From positions 47,933,423 through 47,997,422 of the forward strand of contig NC_031774.1 of NCBI RefSeq assembly GCF_001522545.3: a stretch of DNA of 64,000 nt, written 5' to 3'. Source of the DNA: Parus major. Its lineage: Eukaryota > Chordata > Aves > Passeriformes > Paridae. The number at the start of each line of letters is the position of its first letter. The stretch's first letter is position 1. A program made the position numbers and the translations under genes. The notes below the pieces were generated by a model. That model did no database searches. It was not told the DNA's origin and saw nothing but the letters and a program-made list of their open reading frames with translations. Positions 17,206 through 30,900 of the stretch are shown piece after piece.

Positions 17206-20200
17206 CAGTTTATGATCACAGAAAGGCAAATTTTGCCTCAAGGCTTTATTCTGCCTATCTCCTTGAAGGATAGATTGTACTTTTTTGTAGCCTGCTGGAA
17301 GGGCAACTCTGACAAGTCCAGGAGCAATCCTGTGACTGACACTTCAATGGCAAGAGAAATTTGGCTATGACTTTTACTCATCCTCTGGACACCTTCAGTG
17401 GACTTCTCTTTCCAAGGGTCTTCACTTCCCATTCATCATGCATCTCCCACTCAATGTTGCAGATTTTCCATGACAACAAAAATTGTAAAATAAAATTGTA
17501 TTTTCATAACCCATTAAGTATCATGTGATTGTACACATTTCTCCCACTTTATTTAGCATGCCTAGAATCATGCTAGTTTATCCTGTTGTGTTTGGCTCAC
17601 CTAAGTTTGAAAATTGCCAGAATTGATATCTCAAGTCTCCACAGTAAAAAGTGATGCACCTAAAGACTGATTATTACTTGTTCATCTTGAAGTTTTTGCA
17701 GCTGAAAGTTTTGGTAGCACAGATCCCAATGTTCAACAAATGACACAGCCCATATGGTTAACAGCTCAGGTTAAATGAAAAATGATAATAATTTCTGAAG
17801 CAGGTCTTGAAACTTGAGGCCAAGTCAGCTGAAGAGTTCTTCATACCTTAGCTGGTCTTACTGGTTATTACAGTGTCATTTTGAGATTTCTCCTCTCCTC
17901 ACCAACTTGAAAAGTGCAATCACTTGGCTGGGGATATTTGTGGGCAATAATTTTTTTGTGCAAAATAGATCTCACTTTCTCTGCCTGCTTCTGATTTCGA
18001 TCCTCATTTCATCTCAGGGGACGTATTTAAAAGTTAGCGTCCATTCCACTTATCACCATAGAAAATAATTGGCTAGGAAAAGACATGAAAACCTTTAAAT
18101 AACTTCAGATGTCTATTTGTCAGCTGGAAATCTGCACAGCATTTTTTAGGAAATTTGAAATGATCACAGTGGCTGCATTAATAAACTATGTCTGCAAAAC
18201 TGCATATTGGTGCTTTTTGTCTTACCTCTCTTAAAATATGCAATTGGAGAAACAGTTTAAGACTTGTCTACTCCCAGCTGAGTTTCCTAACTGCTAAAAC
18301 ACTTGTATTTGCTCTCTTGTCCAATTAATCTCTATTTAGTGCCTGAGCACTAAAATGGGAGTATGGCAAATAGTATTCTACAGCTCAGTGAGTGCAGCCT
18401 TGAGCTCAGAGACATGAGTTTGGCTCCCCATGTGCAGAAAGGGAATCTGAGCTCTTCTCCTCCACATTCAGGTAATTGCTCTGACCAATGAATGCTGGAC
18501 ATTGCTGGGGGGGACAAGGAAGGAGAGATAATATAATATCTTAATCTTTCATAGTTAACTAGTTCTAGTGGTGTGCTGAATCTCACAGGTGAAATCTGTG
18601 GGTCATGGAACACAAGGTGCCCACTTGTGATCATCATCAGACGAGCTTTCCCTTGGTGGTGTCCAAAAGTAAACTTCAAGAACACACAGATACTTGGAGA
18701 TTTTCCAGGTTAGGCGGCTTCCAGGAGAGATTTGAAAGTTTTGGGGAACTCAAAGCCTTAGGGTTCTTTTTGGTCACTTGGTTTTGATTTTTTAAGATGG
18801 AAACACTGATGACAGAATTTAGAAATTTAGCTTTATCATGGAACTTTTTTTAAGCCACTTGGAAGCCTAAGTCTTATCTATTGATAGATTTATAATTGAA
18901 ATTCATTAAAATCAGTACAACTTCACAACTGGTTTGATTTCTATCACTGTCTGTTCCATAGGTTTTGTTTAATTTCATTGGTTTAGTACAATCTGTGAGG
19001 CTGTCAGAGGATGGTATCATGGTTTCTGTTAAGTGGAATTTAAAGAAACTGAAAGAGATTTCTGAAAGGAAATTGTTAAAAAAGTCTTGTTCTGAACTGA
19101 ATTCTTCTGATTGCTGGATTTTCATTTGCTAAATTCCATTCCATGTAAACTTTTCAGTGTCTGTATCACCAATTCCTTAAGTTAGGTTGGCTATGAGGAG
19201 GTACTGATATAAGTTATGAATGATTCTCCTTCTTTGCTATGAAATCAGAGGCAAAATCCTTATCTGCTTCAAAGAAAGAACAGTCTCTAAGCCTCTATTG
19301 CTTAATTTTCCAGATGTGAGGCTATTCATGTTCCTTTTTTCCCTCAACCTACAAAGTTACCTCAACACATAACAATTGATAAGAATTATTTTCATTCTAT
19401 AATGTTATATACTTTTCTTCTTTTTTCTCTCCTTTCCTCTTAGATGATCTGACCCTGGAAAAGTACATGGGTGTCCCTGGACAGCAGTAAAGCTGAGACA
19501 TGAGATTGAAGTATTATTCCTAGTGAAAACCATCTAAGACTGGTTTAGGTACAACCTAAATCTAAAGTGATATTTTTCCTATCTTGTTTGAGACACCAGC
19601 ATCTTTAAGATTATCATAACCAAAGTATTTCCCTTCTGTTACAGCTGTAACGAATAGTGTGTAATGTAATATTTTAGCTGTGAGACAGCATTAGAGCTCT
19701 CTCATGGAATGCTACATTATCTACTGTGAACTAATCCTTACATCACATCACAGTTGCAGTGACTGATGAGTCTTTTTCTTTATGGGCTATGAAAACAACA
19801 TGATTTATATCCCATCTGTTCACCACTACATGAGGAATTCACAGAAGGCACTAGACACCCCCTTTACTGCTTGCTTTATCCTGTCACAGAGGATACAGTC
19901 ATGTTAGTTATGTAGAGATGAATCACAAACTTGAAATAGATATTGAAACAAAAATATAGTGCATTTCTTCTCCTAGATTCATTTTTTCAACAGTGTTGCT
20001 TTGAAAAACTATTCCTTCTCAACAAATGTCACTCACTCACAGAAAAGGTTCAGAACTGTTTGGAAATTTGTGGTCTATTTATATACAAGATCAAGTAAAA
20101 TAATCAAAGTGTCCTCTGGCTTAGGAATCCTTTTAAGGATTCCTCTGATACATTGTTGAATGTCTATAACACAGCCTTGAATCTTTCCTCTCTTGTGCAG

Positions 20201-21419
20201 TTTAGAAACTCAGAAGTTATTTTCAGTGTCTTCCTATGTAGTTTGCTGAGAATCATTGAAAGCAAGGGCATGAGAATTTTGTTTCCATAATTGAAAATAA
20301 GATAATAATTTACTGATTGGAGAAATATGAGCAATATTTTCAGCAGATGCCCAAAAGATAATCTTATTCATTTTCTCCACACACATTTCAAATTATTGTA
20401 CCCAGTACAATGCTGGCTCCAGCAGAGTCCTTCTTAATTAGGGCCTCTAACAGTAAGCTCAAAGTCAGATGCTTTATTTCACATACCACCCAAAAAATTT
20501 CTGTGTGCATGACTGAGAGGAAAAGAAGTCTCCCAAGTTATCATTGGCAAGCTCAAAACCCTGGGGGAATTTGAAAACTCTCCTTTTTTGCTTTACCATG
20601 ATACCTGTCAATGTTTCTGTTTGCAGAATAGTGACTCAGCTTTCCCCTTTTAAATCGACATATTAAAAGAGTGAATCTGTTTCTCACACCCTGCTAGTAC
20701 TTTTCCTCCCTTGGTATGGAAAACTGCATCCCTGAAGGCAATGGGAGGAAAATTATCTACATAAGGATACGAGAACTGCAGTTTGGCTCACAAATAATGC
20801 TTATTGTCCTTCATTCTCTCTATATTTTTAAAACAACCCACCCCCAAAACCAGTGGGCCTTAAAAGAAATTTGCTGATGTTGTTTTTCCTGTCACCACTA
20901 TTTGACACTGCTTTCCCACTTTTCCATGAGTGATATCCTGTCTCACTAGGGCAAGAAATAACAATAAAAGGTTTCCCCTTTCTGGTGCTTCACATCAAAA
21001 GAAATGGCATCTTAGTGGACATTGTATCTGTTCAAACTGTTTCCTTGCTTTTTAATTTTTCTTTTAAAAATATATTCTGTGCATCTTCTGTGTTGCCACT
21101 GTATTTGTTTTGTTTTGCTTTGTTTTGGAGTGGTTTTTTTGGGGGGTGGTGGGGGGTGCTGTTTGCAAGGGGAGTTTTGTCACCTTCTTACATGATGCTT
21201 GGTTTTTATTTTGGTCCCATTCTATCTGTGGGATTTCATTCTATGGTTTGGTAGTCACTGTCATGAGGTATTAAGGAAACCTCAGAATCTTAACAAGTCA
21301 GAGCTCTGATCTTAAATCTTATAGTGATCATTGTAGATGTTGAGAGCCACTTTGAGGCATTTGGGATTTTTTTGTTTATTTGCCTTTCCTTAAATCTACA
21401 GCATCCACAGCAAAGCTTT
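17206..21419. other. Intergenic sequence, no gene seen
   Basis: Nothing coding is recognised. One strong pyrimidine tract followed by AG lies at about 19411-19443, with a 14-codon open stretch after it (see findings). One palindrome lies at 20123-20144. A T/G-rich low-complexity run lies at about 21105-21175. Confidence 0.6.
20123..20144. repeat. Near-perfect palindrome, 10-bp arms
   Basis: AGGAATCCTT at 20123-20132 and its exact reverse complement at 20135-20144 are separated by two Ts. The arms are perfect. No function is known. Confidence 0.75.
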
Positions 21420-21465
21420 AAGGTTTAGGTCCCTTCCAACAGAAATACTCTAATACTTTGAAAAG
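21420..21465 (+). mobile_element. Possible CR1 LINE 3' terminal fragment
   Basis: GGTCCCTTCCAACAGAAATA and the following ACTCTAATAC resemble the CR1 3' end (GGTCCCTTCCAACCC, then ATTCTATGATT-type repeats). The match is short and diverged. It lies about 100 bases before a clear CR1 copy in the same orientation. Confidence 0.35.
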
Positions 21466-21561
21466 AGTAAGACTGTATGCTTTGGGATCTTTTGTTTATT
21501 GGTTCAGGGTTGTTTTTTTTTTCATCTTCATTCTTTTAATTTCCTCTCCTGTGAAGACAGA

Positions 21562-21947
21562 TAGAGAGAATTGGGGGTTGCTCAGCCTGGAGAAGGCTCC
21601 AGAGACACCTTACATCACCTTCCACTCCCTAAAGAGGACCTACAATAAATCAGGAAAGGGGTTTCTTTGAAGGCCAGATAGGGGATGAGAGGTAATGGCT
21701 CTAAACTGAGAGTGTAGGTTTAGATTAGGTATTAGGAAAAAATTCTTTCCTGTGAGGGTGGTGAGGCACTGACACAGGTTGCTCAAAAAAGTTTGGATGC
21801 CAAGTCTCTGGAAGTTCAAGGCCAAATTGGATGGAGCTTTGAGCAACCTGATCTAGTGGGAGGTGCCCCTGCTCATGGCAGGAATGTTGGAAATAAATGT
21901 TCTTTAGGGTCCCTTTCAAACCCAAACACTTCTATGATCCTGTGATT
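21562..21947 (+). mobile_element. CR1 LINE 3' end fragment
   Basis: The copy begins with the characteristic GCTCAGCCTGGAGAAG-type segment and continues through GGTTTAGATTAGGTATTAGG. It then carries the CAAGGCCAAATTGGATGGA and GAGCAACCTG blocks, and ends in TTCTATGATCCTGTGATT. These are the landmark blocks of the CR1 3' UTR. Only the 3' end is present, as usual for 5'-truncated CR1 insertions, and no reverse transcriptase is included. Antisense open frames in it (21640-21846 and 21725-21925) are shadows. Confidence 0.93.
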
Positions 21948-24310
21948 AAATAAGTTTGGCATAAAAAAAGAAATAAAAAATATATCATTTGAGATTCAGC
22001 AAGACTGCAATTTCCACCCTCAATAAAAAATCTGAGGCTTTTTGCTTATTCTCAAGTGTAACAGAAGTGAAATGGGAGACAAGCTTCTTCAGAGAGATGT
22101 TTGCTGTAAGGAACATGACTATGCAGAAATATCTTGGTAAATTATCATGAAACAGGCAAAACAGTGCTGGGCAACAAAGCCACATGCTGCAGCTCAGAAT
22201 TAACTAAAAATAAGATTTGTCTGCAACACAACAAATTATCAGCAAGACAGATGGCCAAAAATAGGAGAACCAGAATTGTTTCCTCTGGGGCTGGATTTCT
22301 GAAAATAAGCACTCAGTCTTGTCCCAACTTTGTAACAGAAAATAGAATTCAATAGAAGGGAGGAAACTGGAGAATCATACAATAGCAATGCAGTATTTAA
22401 AAGTGTAGCAATATGAGGGAAGGGAGCAATAATGACAATTGTTCTTTAAGTCTGTGCTGAAAGCCGACAGAGGAAGTTTGGTCTGCCAGAGAGGCAACAG
22501 TCTGGGTGCTGGGAGGTCTTGGCCTTGCTGGCTGTCCTGTTTATTCCTCATATCTGAACCAGACATTGAATCCCCCTGTTTGTACATTGCTTCCCAAGCC
22601 CTGTCTCTGCCTGGGAGGAAGAAATGATCACATTTTAAACAAGAGACCTGGCAAACAGTTTTTCAAAGCCAGCATAGTGATGTAATGAATAGCTCCAAGA
22701 GAACACTGTGGAAGTCACAGCTATCAAAGAACAGGGAACACCTGTCATTTGCATTTTAAATGCTTATTCTTAGTTTATTTTCAAAGAATTCTATAATTTT
22801 GTTAAAAGGCTTTGATTTGTTCTGTCATGAATTTCCCAGAAAGTCTCTGCTTAAGTTCCCCAAGCTTATACAGTGAAATTTTGACCATGTTGAATGGGGG
22901 GCTCTCCAAATGAAAAGAACATTTTGTTAGCATAGATGAAATGGCTGTTCTGGGAAAGTCCTCAGCCCAAGGAATTTTGAGTGTGCCTAATTATATGGAT
23001 GGAGCTGCCCTAAAGACCACTTACATCACATATTTTGGAGAAGTTTCTAGGCTTTTTTTATGTAGAAACAAGTATCTATGAAGGTTGAGATGAAAATATT
23101 TTCTTAGGAACAGGATTTAGACAGATATGGATCCCTGGGATCCCTAAAATTCTGATCCCAGAGATAAAATCTGGCTACAAAATTCTAGTGTATATGGAGG
23201 CTTCTTCATTGCTACCAATGCAAAATCTGATGCTAATAAAAGCCATTTAGCTTTGTTGAGCAATTATTGAGCTCCTTAATGAATTTCCAGTCAAAAGAAG
23301 AGGTTTGGCCAGAGTACCAGTCAGCCAAGTACTACATTACATCTGGGGACAGTAAATAGCTCACAACAGGCTACACACTGCAGCATAACCTGGTCTTACC
23401 CTCTATGCTAAACCTGGATGAGGAGGAAGTAAAGGAATTGGGTACCACAACTGCCTGTCATCCTAAAGGTGTCCTCTAGCAGGGAAATTCTCAGCTGGAG
23501 CTCACTGGAGGGGTAAGTGGGGCAGCACTGCCCAGAAACACAGCCACCACCACCTCTCACAACCAAGAGCAGACTTACTAGATTACACTGAGAAAAGGGA
23601 TGGTCATCCCTTCTGCTGTGTGAGCTAAAATAACCAGTGACTATCATTTGGGTGGTCACCAACAGTACACATCTGTGCCTGTTTTGTGCAAGTTTCAGAC
23701 ACCACTGATGCTCAAAAACATTAAGTACTTCATGAAAATGAAAAAATTAATTTCCAGCTGTTTGGTTCTTCCTTTACAAACTATGCTTAGATGAATTTAG
23801 GGAAAAGAACATCACTTGTAGTGGTATTCGCTTACTTCAAATACTGTGGACAGGAAGTTAGGGTTTGCAGTGCTTTTATTTCACACGTAAAGGATGACCT
23901 TCACCTCACCTCCCTGTGGGGGTGAGGAGGAGGCCATCATCTCCCTGCTGCTTGGCTTCTGTGTCCAACCTGCTGCTGCATATTATCACTGGCAAATGGT
24001 CACACTGCTGTGTCTGCCCTGTCACACTCACACAAATCACCTCGCCTGCTTTAGGTCACACCCCTATGCTGCCACAGAGAGTGACAAACAACCCTCTGCT
24101 GTTAAAAAATCTCCTTCCCCAGAGGAAGGGCCGTGGGGCCATGCCAGAGCTTGGGGAAAGCAGGGGTGGGGTCAGTTGCTTCCTCTGCTCCCTGTGCTGC
24201 ATCTTAACCAAGTACCCCTATTTCCTGGCAGCACAGAGAGGTCTGGACTGCATCAGGATTAAAAAAACTTGACTGTTCAATTTAGTGATAAAAAACATTT
24301 AGAATACTTA

Positions 24311-24358
24311 AAAATATGAGCTGATAAAATAATACATCAAAATATGAGCTGGTGAAAT
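24311..24358. repeat. Short tandem duplication, 28-base period
   Basis: The word AAAATATGAGCT occurs at 24311-24322 and 24339-24350, each followed by a related G(A/G)TRAAAT-like continuation, giving two imperfect copies of a 28-base unit. Confidence 0.6.
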
Positions 24359-24938
24359 GTTAGAACTCGTTTAAATCCCGGGCCACTTTGGGGGAAACAA
24401 GTTCTGTACACTTCCTTGTAGTTGCTATAAACACCTCAAGGCTCCTCAGGCCCTGGGCAAGGCGAGGGGAAGCACATACCCTTCTCACTAATGTGCATCC
24501 CTTGGTTCACCATGCAATGAAACACCCTTCCTGCCAAAGGGTGTTTTCAGCAGTTCTTGGAATTTATCCCACGCTTTTAATCTGACCATAAACAACGGCA
24601 TTGCATTCGTCTCTCTCATCTCTGAATGTTGTTTATACTCACTTGGATGTAGTGAAGGCTGGCTAGTCCATCTGGATTTCTTCCCCTGCTGCTTTTCCAG
24701 GGTAATAAATGAACTCTATCCTGTTTACTGATCCCAGTATGAACCCCCAGAAACAGGGAGTTGTGGTGATTCTCATCAGTAGTTTTGAATTCAGAGAGGT
24801 TTTAAACAAAATGTTACCTGCACCGCCAGCACTTTCTAAAGAGGTATGAAATGACAGTGGCTTTCAAGAGACAGGACCCTGCCTCTCTTAATTCAGTGAG
24901 TCAAATATAGCAGAAAAACACACCCATGGCATTTAACT

Positions 24939-24959
24939 GTATGTATGTATGTATGTATG
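24939..24959. repeat. (ATGT)n microsatellite
   Basis: Five uninterrupted tetranucleotide units are visible. Confidence 0.9.
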
Positions 24960-27900
24960 ATACTGAAAAGAGCTTGGATCATGTCTGGGCATTACCGAGA
25001 ATGTGTTCAACGCTCTCAGAAATCCACCAGAAGTATTTTCATCTAAATATTTGAAAGGTCTTTGCATCCAGGGAGCTAAGCAGTTGTAAAAATCTGGGCA
25101 CTTGGAGCACTTGGTGAAAGCATGAAAAGGCCTTTTCTAATTAGAAGCCTGTATGAATACTTGTGTACATATAAATGCATGTGCCAGGAATTGCTGCAAA
25201 GACAAAAATTATGATACTTCTGAGTCTTATTTAGAACTTTGTAAATAGAAGCAGAAATCAGAGCATGAACCACTGTATTAGGCTGAAAACCTGCCACATA
25301 TTAGAGTGCTTTTTTTGAGGCACACCTATCTCTACTTACTTGTATAGAGAAGCTGCCCTGTGAAATATTTTTCTTGGCTAGAGTGTATGAAAAATTAAAT
25401 GTAGTTTGCTAAGCAAGAGGAGTCAGGACAGTGGGCTGATTACTCTCATTTCCAGGGAGAAATTCCTGGGCAGTGCTCTTTGTCCAGTTTTAGTGAGAAT
25501 AGCCAGGCTCCTGGGTATTTTTATATGTCAGAAACTAATCTTAGCACAGTTTATAAAGACTAAAAAACTGTCACAAAGAGTACTACAAGCTAATTCATCC
25601 CAGCAGTCTCTCTAAAAGAGGCTGCCATGATACATCCAGACACTCCTGTCACATCTGTGCTGCACAGTGCAGGGATGATATCAGACACAGGCCACAACAT
25701 TCCAGAAACACCCTTTGGAAATTTATCTATAATATCCCTCAATCTGGTGTAGCAGCACAACATTTACAAAATCTGATTATTATTGTCACAGAAACCTGAA
25801 AGATCACAGTGGAGTTATGTGCTTTCCCACCCACTGTCCATTGGAGAGGACCAGATGGAAGTCACGTTGCTTCCTGAAGAGATGGGATGGAAACTGCACC
25901 CCTTCCTGGGCCAGCCTCTACTGGAGCATCAACACCCAGTGGGAGCACACCTGCCTGTGTGGTGTCAGAGCCATCTCTGCTTACACAGCTTTACACTCTC
26001 ACGTCTACAGCAATTCAGGCAAAAGGAGAAGCTTCTGATGGTGATTTGGTGGCCCATTTGGACATGATCTAGTTAGGAGTCTGCTCTGGCATCAACAACA
26101 TGAGGCTTCATCACAAGTCCCTTCTTTAGAGCCAGTTATATGGTAACTCTTCTGCAAACTACAGGGGAGAAAAAACCGCCTTGGACCCAGACAAACACGG
26201 ACACGGCTTCTTGTTCTCATTTGAAATGGAAAATTTAGACACGGATGTTTACATAGATTCTTCTCTAACAGCTTCTTGTTTTCTACTCACTTTCACATAA
26301 GCATTTTATAATTTAAAACATGTTTGAGACTTCTAATTACTCAGGAATGCTTTCCATTACAGCTGTCCTGAAGCTCTGTCCCTCTGAATGTCCTTGGCAA
26401 CCCTGTGTGGGCTATGGTTCTTATCTCTCCTGTTCTCCTTCTCTGCTACAGGCTTTCCTTGCCAGTCTGACTATGCACAGTGCAAAAATGGTCTTTTGCT
26501 TTCCAAAATGCTCCATAATGTAGTACAGGACAAATGACCTGAGCAGGGATTTCAAACTAAGACCCTGAGAACCACGATTTCAGGTTGCTTTCCAGCCCGG
26601 GCAGGCATCTCTCTGTGTCAAAATGCTCAGCACAAAAAGTCCACAATTGTGTCCACATAATAAGTAATAAAGGATAAAGTTTGGATTTTTTAAATTTGGA
26701 TTTTTTTCAGATTTGTTCACAAAGACAATAAAACACTTAGCAAAAAAAAATTTTTTTAAGTGTCTGCTCTAAATATTGTTTACTAGAATTATAAATAAAA
26801 AGAAAAAAACCATCCCCAAAACAATTCTTAGAAATAGACTGAAGTAAAAAATATTTATATGACTTGGGTATAGTTATTTTCCACTGCTGCCTTTAGCAGA
26901 TACATTCATGGGGACAGATTTATTTAGAGGTATTTATTGAGGTTATAGAGATACAGAGATCAGTTTAAGAAATCCTAAAACTGCTTAAGTTTGGAAGAAT
27001 TTTCCACACCTTGACTATTCTTATTTTATTCTGTAAGTTCAGACCATCACCCAGTGCTGTGGACAGAATAAAGGCCTAGACTGACCTTTGATTTGAAGCT
27101 GCACACCACTTTTCCTGCTCCTGTGTGCACCCCCTGCTCTGGCTGCTCCCCAGTGCTTGAGTTAAACCAGCTCCATCCCTTTCTCACAGATGCAGAGCAG
27201 CTTGCATGGGAGGATTTTGAAAAACTCATGTGTTCAGGAGTTGGCCAAGAACCATCTCCAGTTTTCATCAGCATGATGGAGGAGTTAGAAAGTTTCAATT
27301 GCAGAATATCAAATCTGCCCTTATGATCAGCCATATCTGAAATAAAACAAGATTAAGCTGCAAATAAATTTTTATTTTGTTACAGCAGCCCCGGGGAAAA
27401 GTATTCTGCTTGGATGGAAACCCTAAGTGTGGGAGTATGGATCAGTAAAACAAACCAGGAAGAAGGTAACACTTGGAAAGGGGAATGGAAGGAAAAAACA
27501 GAGACTTTTCAGTATTTTGTAGATATTTTCTTCTCTCCTGGGCAGGGCTTGGAGCAAAGTGGTGCTGAAGTTGGGAGCACCATTTCCCTGGATTTCTCAT
27601 TTTGTCAGGGTGGGAGATAGAGAGGGCTGATGCAGAGCATCTCAGCAAGCAGCAACACTGAGGCAATGCTCTGAACTTACAGGAAACATGAAGGGGCCTG
27701 CAGTCAGAAGCCTTCATCCCTGCCATCAAAAGCTGTGACTCTTCAAAGGAAGGTAGTAAACATGTATATGACATATACATAGCCACTACTTTTGTACTTA
27801 ACACAAAGTAAAAGCACATCTCAGCCTACCGGGCAAACAAACACAAAGACACTAGGGAAGCAAAACACAGTTTGCTCCTAATCAGATTTTCCTTTAAATA

Positions 27901-30900
27901 AAGAAATGAGTAAGTAACACACAAAAGTTCATGAACTCAAATCAGTGGTGCAAATCCCTTAGTTAAAAATCATTTGAACTTTGCTGAACTTCCAGATCTG
28001 AAGTGTAATGTATGATTTATAGTGCTGCTGAGTGCAGCTGTGACACCGACACAGACCAGAGCCACACAAAGTGCTATTTAGGGGAGCAGAAATGGCTTTA
28101 TAGGAAGTGTGATAAATAAAGCTTTGCTTTAAGTTTTTAGTTTTAAGATCATTTACTGTCTATTCATTACATTTTCCCATTCAGATGATTAAATGCATAT
28201 TGGTCAAATCCCAAAGGAGAGAGAATCATTGCCTTGGCTAGTTCTGCACTGGAGCTGACCTCAGTGTGGCAAGCTGTACAAGCAGTTCTCAAAGGAGTCT
28301 GAAATTTGCATTTCAAAGTCCTTTGCTTTGCACTCCATGTTGACAAAAAGCAACATGTGTCCACACTAAATGCACCAGATTTTAATATTAGTAGCAGATA
28401 GGGAACAATTTCGTTCAAAGAGAGTTGTAACAGCCTTAGATATTAGTGCATCATATTTATCTCAGACTGAAATTTCTGAAAATTACTATTTTAAGATAAA
28501 GGATAGATTGAAAATAGAAGAATTAGCTCAACTATGAAGAAAGAATATCCTTGTCCTCAGGCTCAGCTCCAGCATATCAACTATTCCCAACTTTAAATTT
28601 CTTTTCCATATTTCTGACGGAAATACTAAAAAATTAATGATTTCTTTGCTGTTATTTGTTTTCAGAATGATAAATTATTTCAATGGAATTCTGTGTCACT
28701 CTTCCACTTTGATACATGCAAATTGGTATTATATTAAATTAAATTATACAGCAGAAACACATTCTTCTCACTGCTTATGAGAGTGGAAAAGAAGAGAAGA
28801 TTTATTCAAGTGATCTTTAGAGGGAGTGTCAGTACCTATCCTTCCCATGACAAGCATACAAGGGAGTGCTATGGCAGATTATTTTTACCATTGCTTTTGA
28901 AGCAAACTGTTGCACAGTTCAAGTGGCTCACCTTGTGAGAACAAAACAGAGAAGCCTTTGAATGATACCCCAGATAGAGTCACAGCAAGATACCCCTCTA
29001 CCCTTTTAAAGAGAGCACATACTTTCTTTCAAAAATAGTTACTGAGACCTGCAAAATGGATACAGCTGCATCCACAGCAAAGAGCAGAGCTCAGGTATTG
29101 CACACCAATGCTCAGCCCCCAGTGACACAGCCCGAGCAAAAGTTATCCCAGAAGGAGAAATCACTTTCAATAGAAAAGCAACTGAAAGGAGTAAAAATCA
29201 CATATTTTTATCACATCCAAGTATCCAGGATGTAATAAAATACCACACCCATCACAAAGCATTTCACTGATAACCTACAACAACAACAAAAAGGTAACAC
29301 TATAGAGAGAGCCAAAATTATTGTATCAATTCATTATACTTCACTCTCTGCTTTTGCACTGGTTTGCCATATAGAAGATGCAGAAGGAACACACTGATGT
29401 TTTCCTATATGGAATACACTCAAGGAATATGGAGAGCATTGAGGAAAGCTCCAGACACAATTTGCTACCAACAGCAGATGATGTACATTGTCAGAGTCAA
29501 ACGTCAGGAAACTGAAAGACATTTGCAAGTCCTGCACATTCCTTTTAATACATGGCAACCCTCCAGATAAACTGATTATTCCCTATGGTTATACTATATT
29601 TGCTTAAAAATACTTGCCCATAGTAAGTACTTGGATTAATGCTTGCAGAGGAAGTCACAAGTAAGACTGAAATAATCTCACCAAAATCTGAGGGCACATT
29701 GAAACAAGATAGTATGACCAATTCTCCACGGCTGGTGCCAAGATTTGGACTACATTATCTTAGGTTAAACCAGGTATCACAAATTCAAGCCTTGGAATGT
29801 AGAAATTCTATTATTAAAGAATTTTGCTGAACTGATGGAAACAAAATGCAGCAACAAGTACAGTCTGTGGGTCTAGAATCTAATGAAGCTACAAGCACTG
29901 AAAATACACCCAGATAGGTAAAGAATATTTCTGATTTAACTTTTGTTGATATGAGTAACTATGCCCTGCAGACCAACTGCCAAGTGCAAGGCATGAAATA
30001 ACCTTTAGCAACTAAATTTAAATCTGACAATAAATCATTCTAGAAACATTCTTGTTCACATGTAAAAATGTTGCCTGAAAAATCTTGGTCATAAAGACTG
30101 CATGTTTGCAAACTAGTACTGAACTGGTAGAAATAATGAGCCAGTCAGTGGGTAGGTATTCTATAGGGTTTAGTTTAACAGAAAGCACAGTGGATAACCA
30201 GAGCTATAAAAATACTTCTCATGTAACTCATTTGGAATCTATTCCTTTAACCATTCCCATTTTGCAACAAAAACTACAACATAAAGACTCTTTCATTTAA
30301 CTTGAAAACAGAACGAGTAAGACATGCACATGAAAATGCAGCCTGACATTTATTTATGATAAACAGAAAAATTTTCAAGACCACCAGTAATCATTAGCTT
30401 CTTCCCAAGTCACGCAGAGGTTTTTGTCTCTCGCTACCCCCCACTAATTGGAGAAAAGCCAGCAAACACCACTCTGAACACAGCAAGAAGAACTGCTGTT
30501 AGCAAAACAGCTGGAAGCCAATTTTCCAGGACTGAAATTTCACATGGAAGTGCTCTCCTTAGCAATCCAAAAGTAGAATCCCAAAATCCAGGTCATATTC
30601 CATAAAGAGGTAGACACCAGTTATCCCCAGTTCTGTCAGAAATCAGAACTTTTATACGTGACCAAAACTGCCAATAGTTCCCTGTTCTCCAGGTTCTGTG
30701 AGAAAATACAAACAGAGTAAGTAGGAGGCAAACCCCATTTGGAATTTTAAACTTTTAGGACTAAAGTATTTTTCTTTAATTTTTCTTTCCCTCCTTAAAT
30801 GGGAACTAAATGTCATGTTAGGATCATTGAGGCATAGAGGACACACACAAAATAAGAGTAGAAGGCCATTCAGTCTCAGTGCCCTTTGGGTCCTGAGAAG

